This document shows positions 1 to 5,936 of a DNA stretch of 6,662 nt, one piece after another; positions within the stretch are counted from its first letter, which is position 1; each line of letters starts with the position of its first letter. The stretch comes from Paracoccaceae bacterium (GTDB taxonomy: Bacteria; Pseudomonadota; Alphaproteobacteria; Rhodobacterales; Rhodobacteraceae), in the NCBI GenBank assembly GCA_023260935.1, contig JALQTL010000312.1, positions 1-6,662 on the forward strand, in the 5' to 3' direction. Position numbers and translations under genes: made by a program. The notes under the pieces were generated by a model. It did not search any database. It had not been told where the DNA came from and saw only the letters and a list, made by a program, of their open reading frames with translations.

Positions 1-539
1 CGAATCGTCGAAATTGCCGCTGGCCTTTTCTGGCGCAGCATTTCGGCAATCAACTCATCGGTCAAAATCAGCTTGGCGTCGGACAGCCAGTCGAACCGCA
101 GGCCGATGGTCAGGGTTTCCCCCGCCTCTTCGATCTCGATCAGAACCTCGTCATCCTCAGCCCCGGCCAGCGTGCCCTTGAACCGGCGCCGGCCGTCGAT
201 CAGCTCGCTCGTCTCAAGCCGGGCTTCCCAGCCCTTCCACATCTCGAAATCCTTCAGCCGGGTCAGCGGCCGGTCGATGCCCGGGGAAGAGACTTCCAGA
301 ACATACTGATCATCAATCGGATCTTCGACATCAAGAACCGCGGAAACGGCGGTCGAGATGCGCGCGCATTCGTCAACTTCGATCCCACCTTCGGGGCGGT
401 CAGCCATGATCTGCAGCACCCGCGTCTTGCCGCCCATCAGACGCACGCGCACCAGTTCGAAGCCCAGCCCCTCGATCACGGGGGTGACAATCTCGGCAAG
501 TCGGCGGTCAATGGCAGTTTTGGCGATCAGGTCGGTCAT
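1..539 (-). CDS. rimP: Ribosome maturation factor RimP (3' end outside window)
   Basis: RimP is a cytoplasmic factor needed for maturation of the 30S ribosomal subunit. Reading from ATG at 539-537 the protein begins MTDLIAKTAIDRRLAEIVTP and carries the family hallmarks: the N-terminal domain with GFELVRVRLMGG (about residues 27-38), the acidic IEVDEC segment, and LDVEDPIDDQYVLEVSSPGI leading into DRPLTR, the signature at the junction with the C-terminal SH3-like domain. The ending TIGLRFDW, then AKLILTDELIAEMLRQ, is typical of Rhodobacterales RimP. About 179 codons are visible and no stop is reached. After codon 170 the frame seems to shift: the frame read from the start gives KRPAAIST, while the next frame gives KASGNFDDS, which is what the family tail looks like (see findings). 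The Shine-Dalgarno is weak (GGA four bases before ATG). rimP normally precedes nusA and infB, which would lie beyond position 1. Identification is firm; integrity of the tail is not. Confidence 0.95.
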   Translation of the reverse strand, partial: MTDLIAKTAIDRRLAEIVTPVIEGLGFELVRVRLMGGKTRVLQIMADRPEGGIEVDECARISTAVSAVLDVEDPIDDQYVLEVSSPGIDRPLTRLKDFEMWKGWEARLETSELIDGRRRFKGTLAGAEDDEVLIEIEEAGETLTIGLRFDWLSDAKLILTDELIAEMLRQKRPAAISTI

Positions 540-552
540 GGGATCCAGGAAA

Positions 553-577
553 CAAAAAACGGGCCAGCGGCCCGTTA
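553..577 (-). terminator. Intrinsic terminator in the rimP leader
   Basis: On the minus strand an 8-bp perfect stem (AACGGGCC / GGCCCGTT, arms at 576-569 and 565-558) closes a 3-nt loop (GCT) and runs directly into a T tract (TTTTTTG, then TTT), the classic layout of a Rho-independent terminator. There is no T tract on the plus-strand side, so it acts on minus-strand transcripts. It ends only about 13 nt before the rimP start codon, which leaves no room for a promoter between them. Transcripts that reach rimP must therefore read through it, so it may act as an attenuator. The stop codon of a 20-codon mini-ORF overlaps its first two bases. Confidence 0.8.
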
Positions 578-637
578 CGCTTTTCGGTCGTTCCGGGTGT
601 GGACGCCGGAACCGCTGTTGGCAGTTACATAGGCCAT
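575..637 (-). CDS. Possible 20-residue leader peptide upstream of rimP
   Basis: A mini-ORF starts at ATG 637-635, reads MAYVTANSGSGVHTRNDRKA and ends with TAA at 577-575, which overlaps the base of the terminator hairpin. This geometry, a short ORF ending exactly where an intrinsic terminator begins and just before a housekeeping gene, is that of a transcription attenuator. The start MAYVT also resembles the start of many small DUF1127 proteins in this order, but the rest of that domain is absent. Upstream there is only a G-run directly against the ATG and no well-spaced Shine-Dalgarno. The same DNA also holds a weak promoter-like pair (TTGCGC, 17 bp, TATGTA); if that is the real promoter, the ORF would not be translated. 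I cannot assign a function. Confidence 0.3.
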   Translation of the reverse strand: MAYVTANSGSGVHTRNDRKA

Positions 638-654
638 CCCCCGGCCCGGCGCAA
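626..654 (-). promoter_or_regulatory. Weak candidate promoter for rimP
   Basis: Reading the minus strand, TTGCGC (four of six matches to TTGACA) is followed after 17 bp by TATGTA (three of six matches to TATAAT). It is the best-spaced pair between the upstream gene's terminator and rimP. Transcription would begin near 620 and pass through the leader terminator. The -10 lies inside the 20-codon mini-ORF, so the two interpretations exclude each other. The match is poor enough to arise by chance. Confidence 0.2.
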
Positions 655-661
655 GGCCGAA

Positions 662-689
662 TGAATAAAGGGGCCCCGGAAGGCCCCTT
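662..689 (-). terminator. Intrinsic terminator of the small secreted-protein gene
   Basis: On the minus strand a perfect 8-bp stem (AAGGGGCC / GGCCCCTT, arms at 689-682 and 675-668) with a 6-nt loop is followed by TTTATTCATT. It lies about 30 nt after the stop codon of the small secreted-protein gene and just downstream of a second hairpin. The T tract is shorter and interrupted compared with the one in front of rimP, but orientation and position fit termination of the small gene's transcript. Confidence 0.7.
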
Positions 690-690
690 C

Positions 691-718
691 ATCTTCCGAA
701 AGGACGCTTTCGGAAGAT
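691..718 (-). other. 12-bp perfect hairpin directly after a stop codon
   Basis: ATCTTCCGAAAG (691-702) is perfectly complementary to CTTTCGGAAGAT (707-718) around a 4-nt loop. On the minus strand the stem begins at the last base of the TGA stop codon of the small secreted-protein gene and is followed within 2 nt by the terminator stem. There is no T tract of its own, so it more likely protects the mRNA 3' end, or forms part of a stable 3'UTR RNA, than terminates by itself. Confidence 0.6.
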
Positions 719-933
719 CAGAAAGCGGGGGCCGTGGTCGAGCTGGACGAACCGCCAGCAGCAGCCGCGACGACCAGAACGGCAATGGCGCCAGCGATCA
801 GGGCACCGTTGCCCGAGGTTGCCGGGGCCAGAACGACGGGCGAGGGTTCATCTTCGATGACAACCGGGCCACCCGCAAAAGCTGCGGTCGACATCAGCAC
901 GGCGGTGGTTGCGATCAGCGCAATCTTTTTCAT
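718..933 (-). CDS. Small secreted YjbE/GfcA-like protein
   Basis: This gene encodes a 71-residue exported protein of unproven function. The start at ATG 933-931 is chosen because GGAGAG lies at good spacing before it and it gives a clean signal peptide: MKK, a hydrophobic core (residues 4-17) and AFA as the likely cleavage site after residue 20. The mature 51 residues open with GGPVVIEDEP, a short acidic segment, then have an Ala/Val-rich hydrophobic stretch (about 43-59) and end in GGSSSSTTAPAF. Enterobacterial YjbE/GfcA, the first gene product of the yjb and gfc exopolysaccharide operons, has the same layout: signal peptide, Gly/Ala hydrophobic stretch, Ser/Thr-rich tail. The neighbours here are yjbF- and yjbH-like genes. 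I infer a YjbE-type role from layout and context, not from a clear alignment; a generic small secreted protein is the alternative. It has its own promoter and double-hairpin 3' end. An in-frame ATG at 981 lacks a signal-like start. Confidence 0.8.
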   Translation of the reverse strand: MKKIALIATTAVLMSTAAFAGGPVVIEDEPSPVVLAPATSGNGALIAGAIAVLVVAAAAGGSSSSTTAPAF

Positions 934-986
934 TTCACTCTCCATGGCGGTGGATGTAACCGCAACGCGGCTTTGGATCACTTCAG

Positions 987-1015
987 ATTAGCGCCCAAGA
1001 CCCGCTATTTGTCAA
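987..1015 (-). promoter_or_regulatory. Near-consensus sigma-70-type promoter of the small gene
   Basis: On the minus strand a perfect -35 element TTGACA (1015-1010) is separated by exactly 17 bp from GCTAAT (992-987; four of six -10 matches, including the final TAAT). The -35 lies within the last codons of the yjbF-like gene, and transcription would begin about 45 nt before the small gene's start codon. This predicts that the small gene is transcribed apart from, and possibly much more strongly than, the upstream genes. Confidence 0.6.
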
Positions 1016-1670
1016 CAACCCGAGATAGTAAGACTTGCGCCAATCCGGGGAACATCACCTCACTCGACTTCCTGATTTTTCCAGAACTTTCAAACCAGTA
1101 GTCATTCGTGAAGGGTGGACCGCTGCCTTGGCAGCTTTCCGCCACATGATGTGTCAGGTGTTGCCGGCCAAGCACAGAAATCGTCTCTGTCCCCAGATTA
1201 GAAAGCTGACATGTATAATTGAACCGCACCAATCGGTCCCCGCCATCCAGCACACCATACTGCCGGACCGTCGTTCCGCTGCCAGACCGCAGACGAGCGG
1301 CGGAAGGCGTGGCCGATTCCATCAGATCAGCCCGCAAACCGCGGGTGGCCGCAAGAACCCCGTCGCGGAACGTGGCCGTGATGTCATCTGACGTGGACCA
1401 GGTTTCCACCGATCCGGTCTGCGCGATCGGGACGATATAGAACTTCGTATGCGTCGCCGCGATTTCGCCCACAGTAACGGGCACGCCAAGCTGTTCCAGA
1501 TTGGTCCGCGGCACGGTGGGGGCGGGCCCGCGCTTGCCGCCAAGCGCCTGCCCCAGCGGGGCCATGATCGCCTTAACCCCGCCAGTCAGCGGATCGGCCT
1601 GTTTTTCCGTCCCACAGGCCGCCAGCAGGGCCGCCACCGCACAGAAAATGATGCTTTGGCGAAGGGTCAT
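1005..1670 (-). CDS. yjbF: YjbF/GfcB-family outer-membrane lipoprotein
   Basis: This is a predicted lipoprotein of the YjbF/GfcB family, partners of YjbH/GfcD in exopolysaccharide and group 4 capsule systems; the exact biochemical role is not established. With the start at ATG 1670-1668 the 221-residue protein opens with a signal peptide and lipobox LAAC, Cys19 being the predicted lipidated residue. Gly at the next position fits outer-membrane sorting under the E. coli rule. The mature domain shows the family pattern: YIVPIAQTGSVETWST around residues 78-93, ITATFRDGVLAATRGL at 97-112, and VRFNYTC with a later Cys180 that could pair with Cys154. Length is normal for the family. This start is preferred because it overlaps the yjbH stop by 4 nt (ATGA) and has GGGGAAGG 8 nt upstream; an ATG at 1688 would contain that ribosome-binding site. 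Translational coupling to yjbH is likely. Confidence 0.85.
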   Translation of the reverse strand: MTLRQSIIFCAVAALLAACGTEKQADPLTGGVKAIMAPLGQALGGKRGPAPTVPRTNLEQLGVPVTVGEIAATHTKFYIVPIAQTGSVETWSTSDDITATFRDGVLAATRGLRADLMESATPSAARLRSGSGTTVRQYGVLDGGDRLVRFNYTCQLSNLGTETISVLGRQHLTHHVAESCQGSGPPFTNDYWFESSGKIRKSSEVMFPGLAQVLLSRVVDK

Positions 1671-3817
1671 TTCCAGAACCTTCCCCATTGCGCATCAATC
1701 CCCGCTTCATCGTAATTGCGGATCGTCTCGTAAAGCCGGTCTTGCACGTTCAACCGGGCGCCGCCATCGCGCAGGACTGGCCGGATCGTGGCGCTGAGGT
1801 TGCGCTTGCTGGGTGTTCCAAGTCCCCATGTCACCGGAATTTTCAAGGTGATCCCCTTGTCGAACGATCCTTCGCCGAAGTCGTCGAATGACACGTCTGT
1901 AAGGGTGGCAAAAACGCCGACTTCCCACCCGGTTGCGAATTTGCGGCGCAGGGTCAGCGTGGCACCCATATCCCCGGCCAGATAGCGCCCGACATCAAGC
2001 TGCGCGTTATAGCCTTGGCCGAAATCGTAGTAGCCCGACACATGCCCCGTGATCACATCGTAATCGCGCAAGCCAAAGCCCTGATCGTAATCGCGCTGGC
2101 GGGCATAGTTCACCTCGGCCCCAAGAGCAAAGGGGCTGTCCACCCTCTTCCACAGCACCTCGACCGAAACACCGGCAAACATTCGTTCCAGATAGCCCGC
2201 CGTGACCCGGCCATAAAGTTGCGGCGCAGGCCGGAAATAGACGGCGGCCGTCAGATGCTCCAGCGCGGGGTCGCCCTCTCGGTCGTAGAGGTTGGATTCA
2301 GATCGCACCCGCGGCAGCACGGAATCCGATACCCGCGTGCTGTCTGACAGATTGCCCACGATAGCCTTCGTAACAGCCCCCGAAACCACAACCCCCGGCA
2401 GGGGTTCGAAACGGGCCGACAGACGGGCGCCCAGATCGGCCCGCAAGGGGTGATCGGGATCGAAGAAAGAGGTCAGGACATAGGGCGAAAGCCCCCAGTT
2501 GAACTTGGGGTAAAGATCCGGGTCATACGTCAGCCCGGTGCCGCGCAGGGGCCCGGCCTCTGCGATCCGGGTCTGGGCGCGTACCGCCTCGGTGGCATTG
2601 GCTGCCATTTCAGACTGCTCCAGCACCGAACGGCGGATCAGCACGCGCGAGGCGGGAATGCCGTTGACCAGCGGAATGATCTCGAACGTCTCGACGCTGG
2701 CCGGCATCACGTTCGACATCGCCCGCGCCACCCGGCCGATGAACTGCGCTTCGGCATCATAGCGGTTGTTTTCCGCCGTCACCGTGGCTGTGCTGCCGGT
2801 AAAGCGGATGCCGGCCGCGTGAATACCGTCCACGGTCAGCCGCTTGTTCAGGTTCTTGATCAGGATATCGGCCACGCCGGGCTGTTCGACCCAGCCCGCA
2901 TCATAGGCCTCGGGGGCCGCCGTCCGTGACGGACGGGGCTTTATCACATCCGGTGCGCCATCCTGAATGCCGATGCCGGGGCGTTGCTTGGGGTTCAGGA
3001 AGAAGTGGGCAGCCACCCCGACTTCGCTGCCATACATGTAATAGGCGCCAAAGCGGAAGTAATCGTTGCGCTGGTATTCAAGGCCGAAGTTGAAGGGGCT
3101 GGAACGCTGGAAGGTGCGGCGCAGGCCGGCTTCTTCGGCATAGTCATCCGACGAATATTCGGCCTTCAGCGTCCAGTCCCTGTCGATCTTCCATTCGATC
3201 CCGGCAAAGGGGGCCGCCGGGCCGCGGAACCACTGGCCGGCATCGAACTTCCCCCCCGCCCCCACCACCAGCGGCGGGCGGTCACCAAAGGGGCTGCCGA
3301 TGGCGCCATAGCTTCCCAGCCGCCCCCAGCCAAGACCGCCGGTGACCTTCAGGTTCGGGGTCAAGTTCTTGGTGGCCACCAGATATTCACCCGCCAGCAG
3401 GCCGGTACCCACGAAATCCTGCAACCCGATGGCAAGCGCCGGCAGACGATCGGTTTCTTCAAGGATCTGATAGCGCAGATCAAAAGAACGGTCGTAATAG
3501 GTTTCAAAGGCACCACCCGGGCAGGCCGGGCAAAAGCTGTTCCAGTCCCGGACACCGCTGTAGCGGAAGCTGCCCGAAATCCGCGGCGAAAGTTGAAAAG
3601 ACAAGGTTGTGCGGCTGATCGGCCCGAAGCGCGAGAATGACGCACTCAGCGTGCCATCAGGCTGCGATTCCGCCGACGGCATGTCGATCAGACCGGTCGC
3701 ACCATAAAGGTTCAGGCTGGGCCGATCTTGCGCCACGGCAAAGCCGACACCCACGCCAATCGCCGCAAGGGCAGATACCGTTCCTGCCAGAATTTGCCAT
3801 GTCGGCCTGCCCGTCAT
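1667..3817 (-). CDS. yjbH: YjbH/GfcD-type outer-membrane beta-barrel protein
   Basis: This large outer-membrane protein belongs to the YjbH family (DUF940), associated with exopolysaccharide or capsule export; its mechanism is unproven. The 716-residue form has a signal peptide ending AVA before Gln30, then the family start SLNLYGATGLIDMPSAE. Residues about 33-275 are rich in alternating beta-strand patterns with aromatic strand ends. About 310-425 form a mixed segment (ADILIKNLNKRLTVDGI through the VETFEIIPLVNG region) without barrel character. About 440-670 are again barrel-like, and the C-terminus is WGRFWK. The only two cysteines are Cys96 and Cys99 (CPAC), so a disulfide is plausible. 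The length suits full-length YjbH (about 700). ATG 3817 is chosen because AAGAAGG lies 9 nt before it; ATG 3823 is nearly as good. An ATG at 3928 overlaps the upstream stop by 4 nt but lacks a ribosome-binding site and would bury the signal peptide behind 37 residues. Confidence 0.88.
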   Translation of the reverse strand: MTGRPTWQILAGTVSALAAIGVGVGFAVAQDRPSLNLYGATGLIDMPSAESQPDGTLSASFSRFGPISRTTLSFQLSPRISGSFRYSGVRDWNSFCPACPGGAFETYYDRSFDLRYQILEETDRLPALAIGLQDFVGTGLLAGEYLVATKNLTPNLKVTGGLGWGRLGSYGAIGSPFGDRPPLVVGAGGKFDAGQWFRGPAAPFAGIEWKIDRDWTLKAEYSSDDYAEEAGLRRTFQRSSPFNFGLEYQRNDYFRFGAYYMYGSEVGVAAHFFLNPKQRPGIGIQDGAPDVIKPRPSRTAAPEAYDAGWVEQPGVADILIKNLNKRLTVDGIHAAGIRFTGSTATVTAENNRYDAEAQFIGRVARAMSNVMPASVETFEIIPLVNGIPASRVLIRRSVLEQSEMAANATEAVRAQTRIAEAGPLRGTGLTYDPDLYPKFNWGLSPYVLTSFFDPDHPLRADLGARLSARFEPLPGVVVSGAVTKAIVGNLSDSTRVSDSVLPRVRSESNLYDREGDPALEHLTAAVYFRPAPQLYGRVTAGYLERMFAGVSVEVLWKRVDSPFALGAEVNYARQRDYDQGFGLRDYDVITGHVSGYYDFGQGYNAQLDVGRYLAGDMGATLTLRRKFATGWEVGVFATLTDVSFDDFGEGSFDKGITLKIPVTWGLGTPSKRNLSATIRPVLRDGGARLNVQDRLYETIRNYDEAGIDAQWGRFWK

Positions 3818-3845
3818 CGTCATCTGCCTTCTTGCTTTTCGCAAC

Positions 3846-3873
3846 AGGATACGGGTTGCACGGTCAGAAACAA
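3846..3873 (-). promoter_or_regulatory. Weak candidate promoter before yjbH
   Basis: The 107-nt stretch between the dehydratase stop and the yjbH start is richer in A+T than its surroundings. On the minus strand it contains TTGTTT, 16 bp, then TATCCT (three and four matches of six). Transcription would start close to the yjbH ribosome-binding site. It could let yjbH-yjbF be expressed apart from the dehydratase, but the match is weak. Confidence 0.2.
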
Positions 3874-3924
3874 TCTTGCCGAACGCAAAAGCGCTAAAAT
3901 GATGCACTTTCGCCAATCGGGCCA

Positions 3925-5850
3925 TCATTCGGCAGCAGTGGCCCGACGGGCGGCTGGCTGTGCTGCGGCAAAGCCCTCGACATGCTGCTCCATGATCGCC
4001 CTTGCCGCCTCGGCATCACCCACAGAGACAGCCCCCCGCAGATCGCGCAACACTTCGGCCATCACGGATGCGGGCAGTGCCCTTTCCCGTGCGCGCTGGA
4101 TCTTTTCATGCGGCGTCGTCAGCATTCCCGGTTCGATCAGCAATTCCTCATGCAGCTTTTCGCCGGGTCGCAACCCGATCACCGATATTTCGATATCGCC
4201 CCCGGGGTTTTCGGCACTGCGCTCCTCCAGCCCGGCGGCGGCAATCATCCGGCGGGCAAGATCGCGGATACGGATCGGCTCTCCCATGTCCAGCACCAGC
4301 AGGTCGCCCTGATAGTCATCGCGCGATTTGGGCAAGCTGCCCGCGATCAGCACCAGATTGGCCGCCTCCTCGATGGTCATGAAATAGCGCGTCACGTCTT
4401 CATGGGTCAGGGTGATGGGCCCCCCGCGTGCGATCTGTGCCTTGAACAACGGGATGACGGAACCAGAGCTGCCCAGCACATTGCCAAAGCGTACAATGGT
4501 GAAATCGGTGCCATCCGACCGCTGGGCAAGATCCTGCACCACCAGTTCGGCCATGCGCTTTGTCGCGCCCATCACATTGGTAGGGCGAACCGCCTTGTCG
4601 GTCGAAATCATGATGAAGCGTTCCACGCCCATATCCATCGCCGCCTCGGCTGTCGTGCGGGTGCCGAAGACATTGTTGACAATGCCGGCAACGGGGTTCG
4701 CCTCGACCAGCGGAACATGCTTGTAGGCAGCCGCATGCAGCACGACGTTGACGGCATTCTGGCCGCAAACCGCCCGGATCAGCCGCGATTCCGTCACCGA
4801 TCCCAGCACGGGAACAATCTCTATCCCCTCGGCCCCGGGGCGAGAGATCAGGTCGTTCTGGATGGTGTAAAGCGCAAGTTCGCTGACCTCGAACAGCACG
4901 ATCCGCGCCGGGCGATAGCGCAAGAGCTGACGGCAGAGTTCGGACCCGACCGATCCACCTGCCCCCGTGACCAGAACGGATTTACCGTGATAGGCAAGGT
5001 CGGCCTCGGGTTGCAGGTCATCGACCGGGGCGCGGCCCAGAAAATCGCCCGGGGCCACGCTGTGCAGCGTATCGGCGATGGTTTCGGTGCCGACAAGCTG
5101 GGCAAAGGACGGCAGCGCCTGAACTTCCAGCCCGCGTGCCAGCAAGGACCTGGTCAGCGTGGCTTGCCGCGCCAGCGGGGCCGAGGGAAGCGCCAGCAGG
5201 ATGCGATGCACATCATGCTGCGCCACAAGGCGGTCAAGCTGGCTGGAATCGCGCACCCGCAACCCCTGCACCGTCAGCCCGCGCAGGTTGGGATTATCGT
5301 CGATGAACGCGACGACACGAACCTTCTCATCCGACCGCAGGGCACTGGCCAACTGCGCCCCGGTGCTGCCCGCGCCATAGATGATGACGTTCTGCCGCAC
5401 CTGTCCCAGCGACAAGATGCCAAGCAGCACCTGATGCATCATGAACCGCGCCACGATGGCAGAAAGCGTGAAGATCAGCACGAAAAGCACGATCCCGGCG
5501 GCAGTCAGCGCAATGCCGCCCGCCTTCCAGATGCCAAAGACAGCTGCCCCGCACAGCAGCGCGATCAGCCCCGATTTCATCGCGGCAATCGCCTCGTAGG
5601 ATTTCAGCTGGATTCTGTGCATGCCCAGAACCACAGACCCGACAACCGCCACCGCTGTCACCAGCAGGGCGCCGGGCATGAAGGTGACCAGCAGATCAGA
5701 TGACAACAGGCCGGGTTCGACGATCAGCATCGCCACCAGCAGCGACAGCGGCGCCAGAACGCTGTCGATGACAAGAAGAATATATTGCTTTTGGGTACGC
5801 GACAGCCGGCCGACGGCACCCAGCAAAATAGCTGAAATCCTGGTTCTCAA
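3925..5850 (-). CDS. Membrane-bound nucleotide-sugar 4,6-dehydratase (FlaA1/WbpM/PglF type)
   Basis: This 641-residue inner-membrane enzyme belongs to the large FlaA1/WbpM/CapD/PglF group, usually converting UDP-GlcNAc to the 4-keto-6-deoxy sugar nucleotide for polysaccharides or glycoproteins. The N-terminus has about four hydrophobic segments (roughly 22-45, 56-78, 93-107, 112-137). A first Rossmann-like domain follows with GAGSTG at 159-164, then the catalytic short-chain dehydrogenase domain: VTGAGGSVGSEL (NAD(P)-binding GxxGxxG at 296-302), HAAAYKHVP (372-380), ISTDKAVRPTNVMGATKRMA (415-434), RFGNVLGSSGSV and GLRPGEKLHEEL (559-570). The active site has Ser416, Met427 and Lys431, the SMK variant of the usual SYK triad known in WbpM-type enzymes. 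The start codon is TTG: no in-frame ATG or GTG lies upstream before a stop, and AAGGGG lies 9 nt before it. The sugar it acts on cannot be read from sequence. It is followed by yjbH on the same strand. Confidence 0.92.
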   Translation of the reverse strand: MRTRISAILLGAVGRLSRTQKQYILLVIDSVLAPLSLLVAMLIVEPGLLSSDLLVTFMPGALLVTAVAVVGSVVLGMHRIQLKSYEAIAAMKSGLIALLCGAAVFGIWKAGGIALTAAGIVLFVLIFTLSAIVARFMMHQVLLGILSLGQVRQNVIIYGAGSTGAQLASALRSDEKVRVVAFIDDNPNLRGLTVQGLRVRDSSQLDRLVAQHDVHRILLALPSAPLARQATLTRSLLARGLEVQALPSFAQLVGTETIADTLHSVAPGDFLGRAPVDDLQPEADLAYHGKSVLVTGAGGSVGSELCRQLLRYRPARIVLFEVSELALYTIQNDLISRPGAEGIEIVPVLGSVTESRLIRAVCGQNAVNVVLHAAAYKHVPLVEANPVAGIVNNVFGTRTTAEAAMDMGVERFIMISTDKAVRPTNVMGATKRMAELVVQDLAQRSDGTDFTIVRFGNVLGSSGSVIPLFKAQIARGGPITLTHEDVTRYFMTIEEAANLVLIAGSLPKSRDDYQGDLLVLDMGEPIRIRDLARRMIAAAGLEERSAENPGGDIEISVIGLRPGEKLHEELLIEPGMLTTPHEKIQRARERALPASVMAEVLRDLRGAVSVGDAEAARAIMEQHVEGFAAAQPAARRATAAE

Positions 5851-5906
5851 CCCGGGAAACCCCTTATCTGGCCATTTGGGTGGATGACCCTCTCACCCGA
5901 TGCTAG

Positions 5907-5935
5907 ACGATAGATGACGCCAATTCCATGCTCAA
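5907..5935 (-). promoter_or_regulatory. Candidate promoter of the dehydratase-yjb genes
   Basis: On the minus strand TTGAGC (5935-5930, four matches to TTGACA) is separated by 17 bp from TATCGT (5912-5907, four matches to TATAAT), in the 86-nt gap after the sugar transferase stop. Predicted initiation near 5900 would give a leader of roughly 50 nt before the TTG start. The gap contains no terminator-like hairpin with a T tract, so read-through from the sugar transferase gene is also possible. Confidence 0.4.
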
Positions 5936-5936
5936 C

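Noticed and set aside
540..717. Possible tRNA (as with metY before rimP in E. coli)
   Set aside because: Neither strand shows a T-loop motif, acceptor stem or CCA end. The folds present are simple hairpins with T tracts.
668..718. The two hairpins as plus-strand terminators
   Set aside because: On the plus strand no T tract follows either stem, and no plus-strand gene ends here. The T-rich run lies only on the minus-strand downstream side.
358..1101. A 247-codon plus-strand open frame spanning the rimP start, the leader and the small gene
   Set aside because: It runs across two terminators, a promoter and two well-supported minus-strand genes, has no domain, and its amino-acid pattern is low in hydrophobic residues.
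3982..5703. A 573-codon open frame on the plus strand opposite the dehydratase gene
   Set aside because: It is fully antisense to a gene with clear motifs, its product is rich in His, Arg and Gln as expected from reversed GC-rich codons, and it shows no recognisable domain. It is a composition shadow.
5851..5936. Terminator between the sugar transferase and the dehydratase
   Set aside because: Only very short pairings such as GGGT/ACCC and GGG/CCC occur, with no T tract after them, so termination here is not supported.
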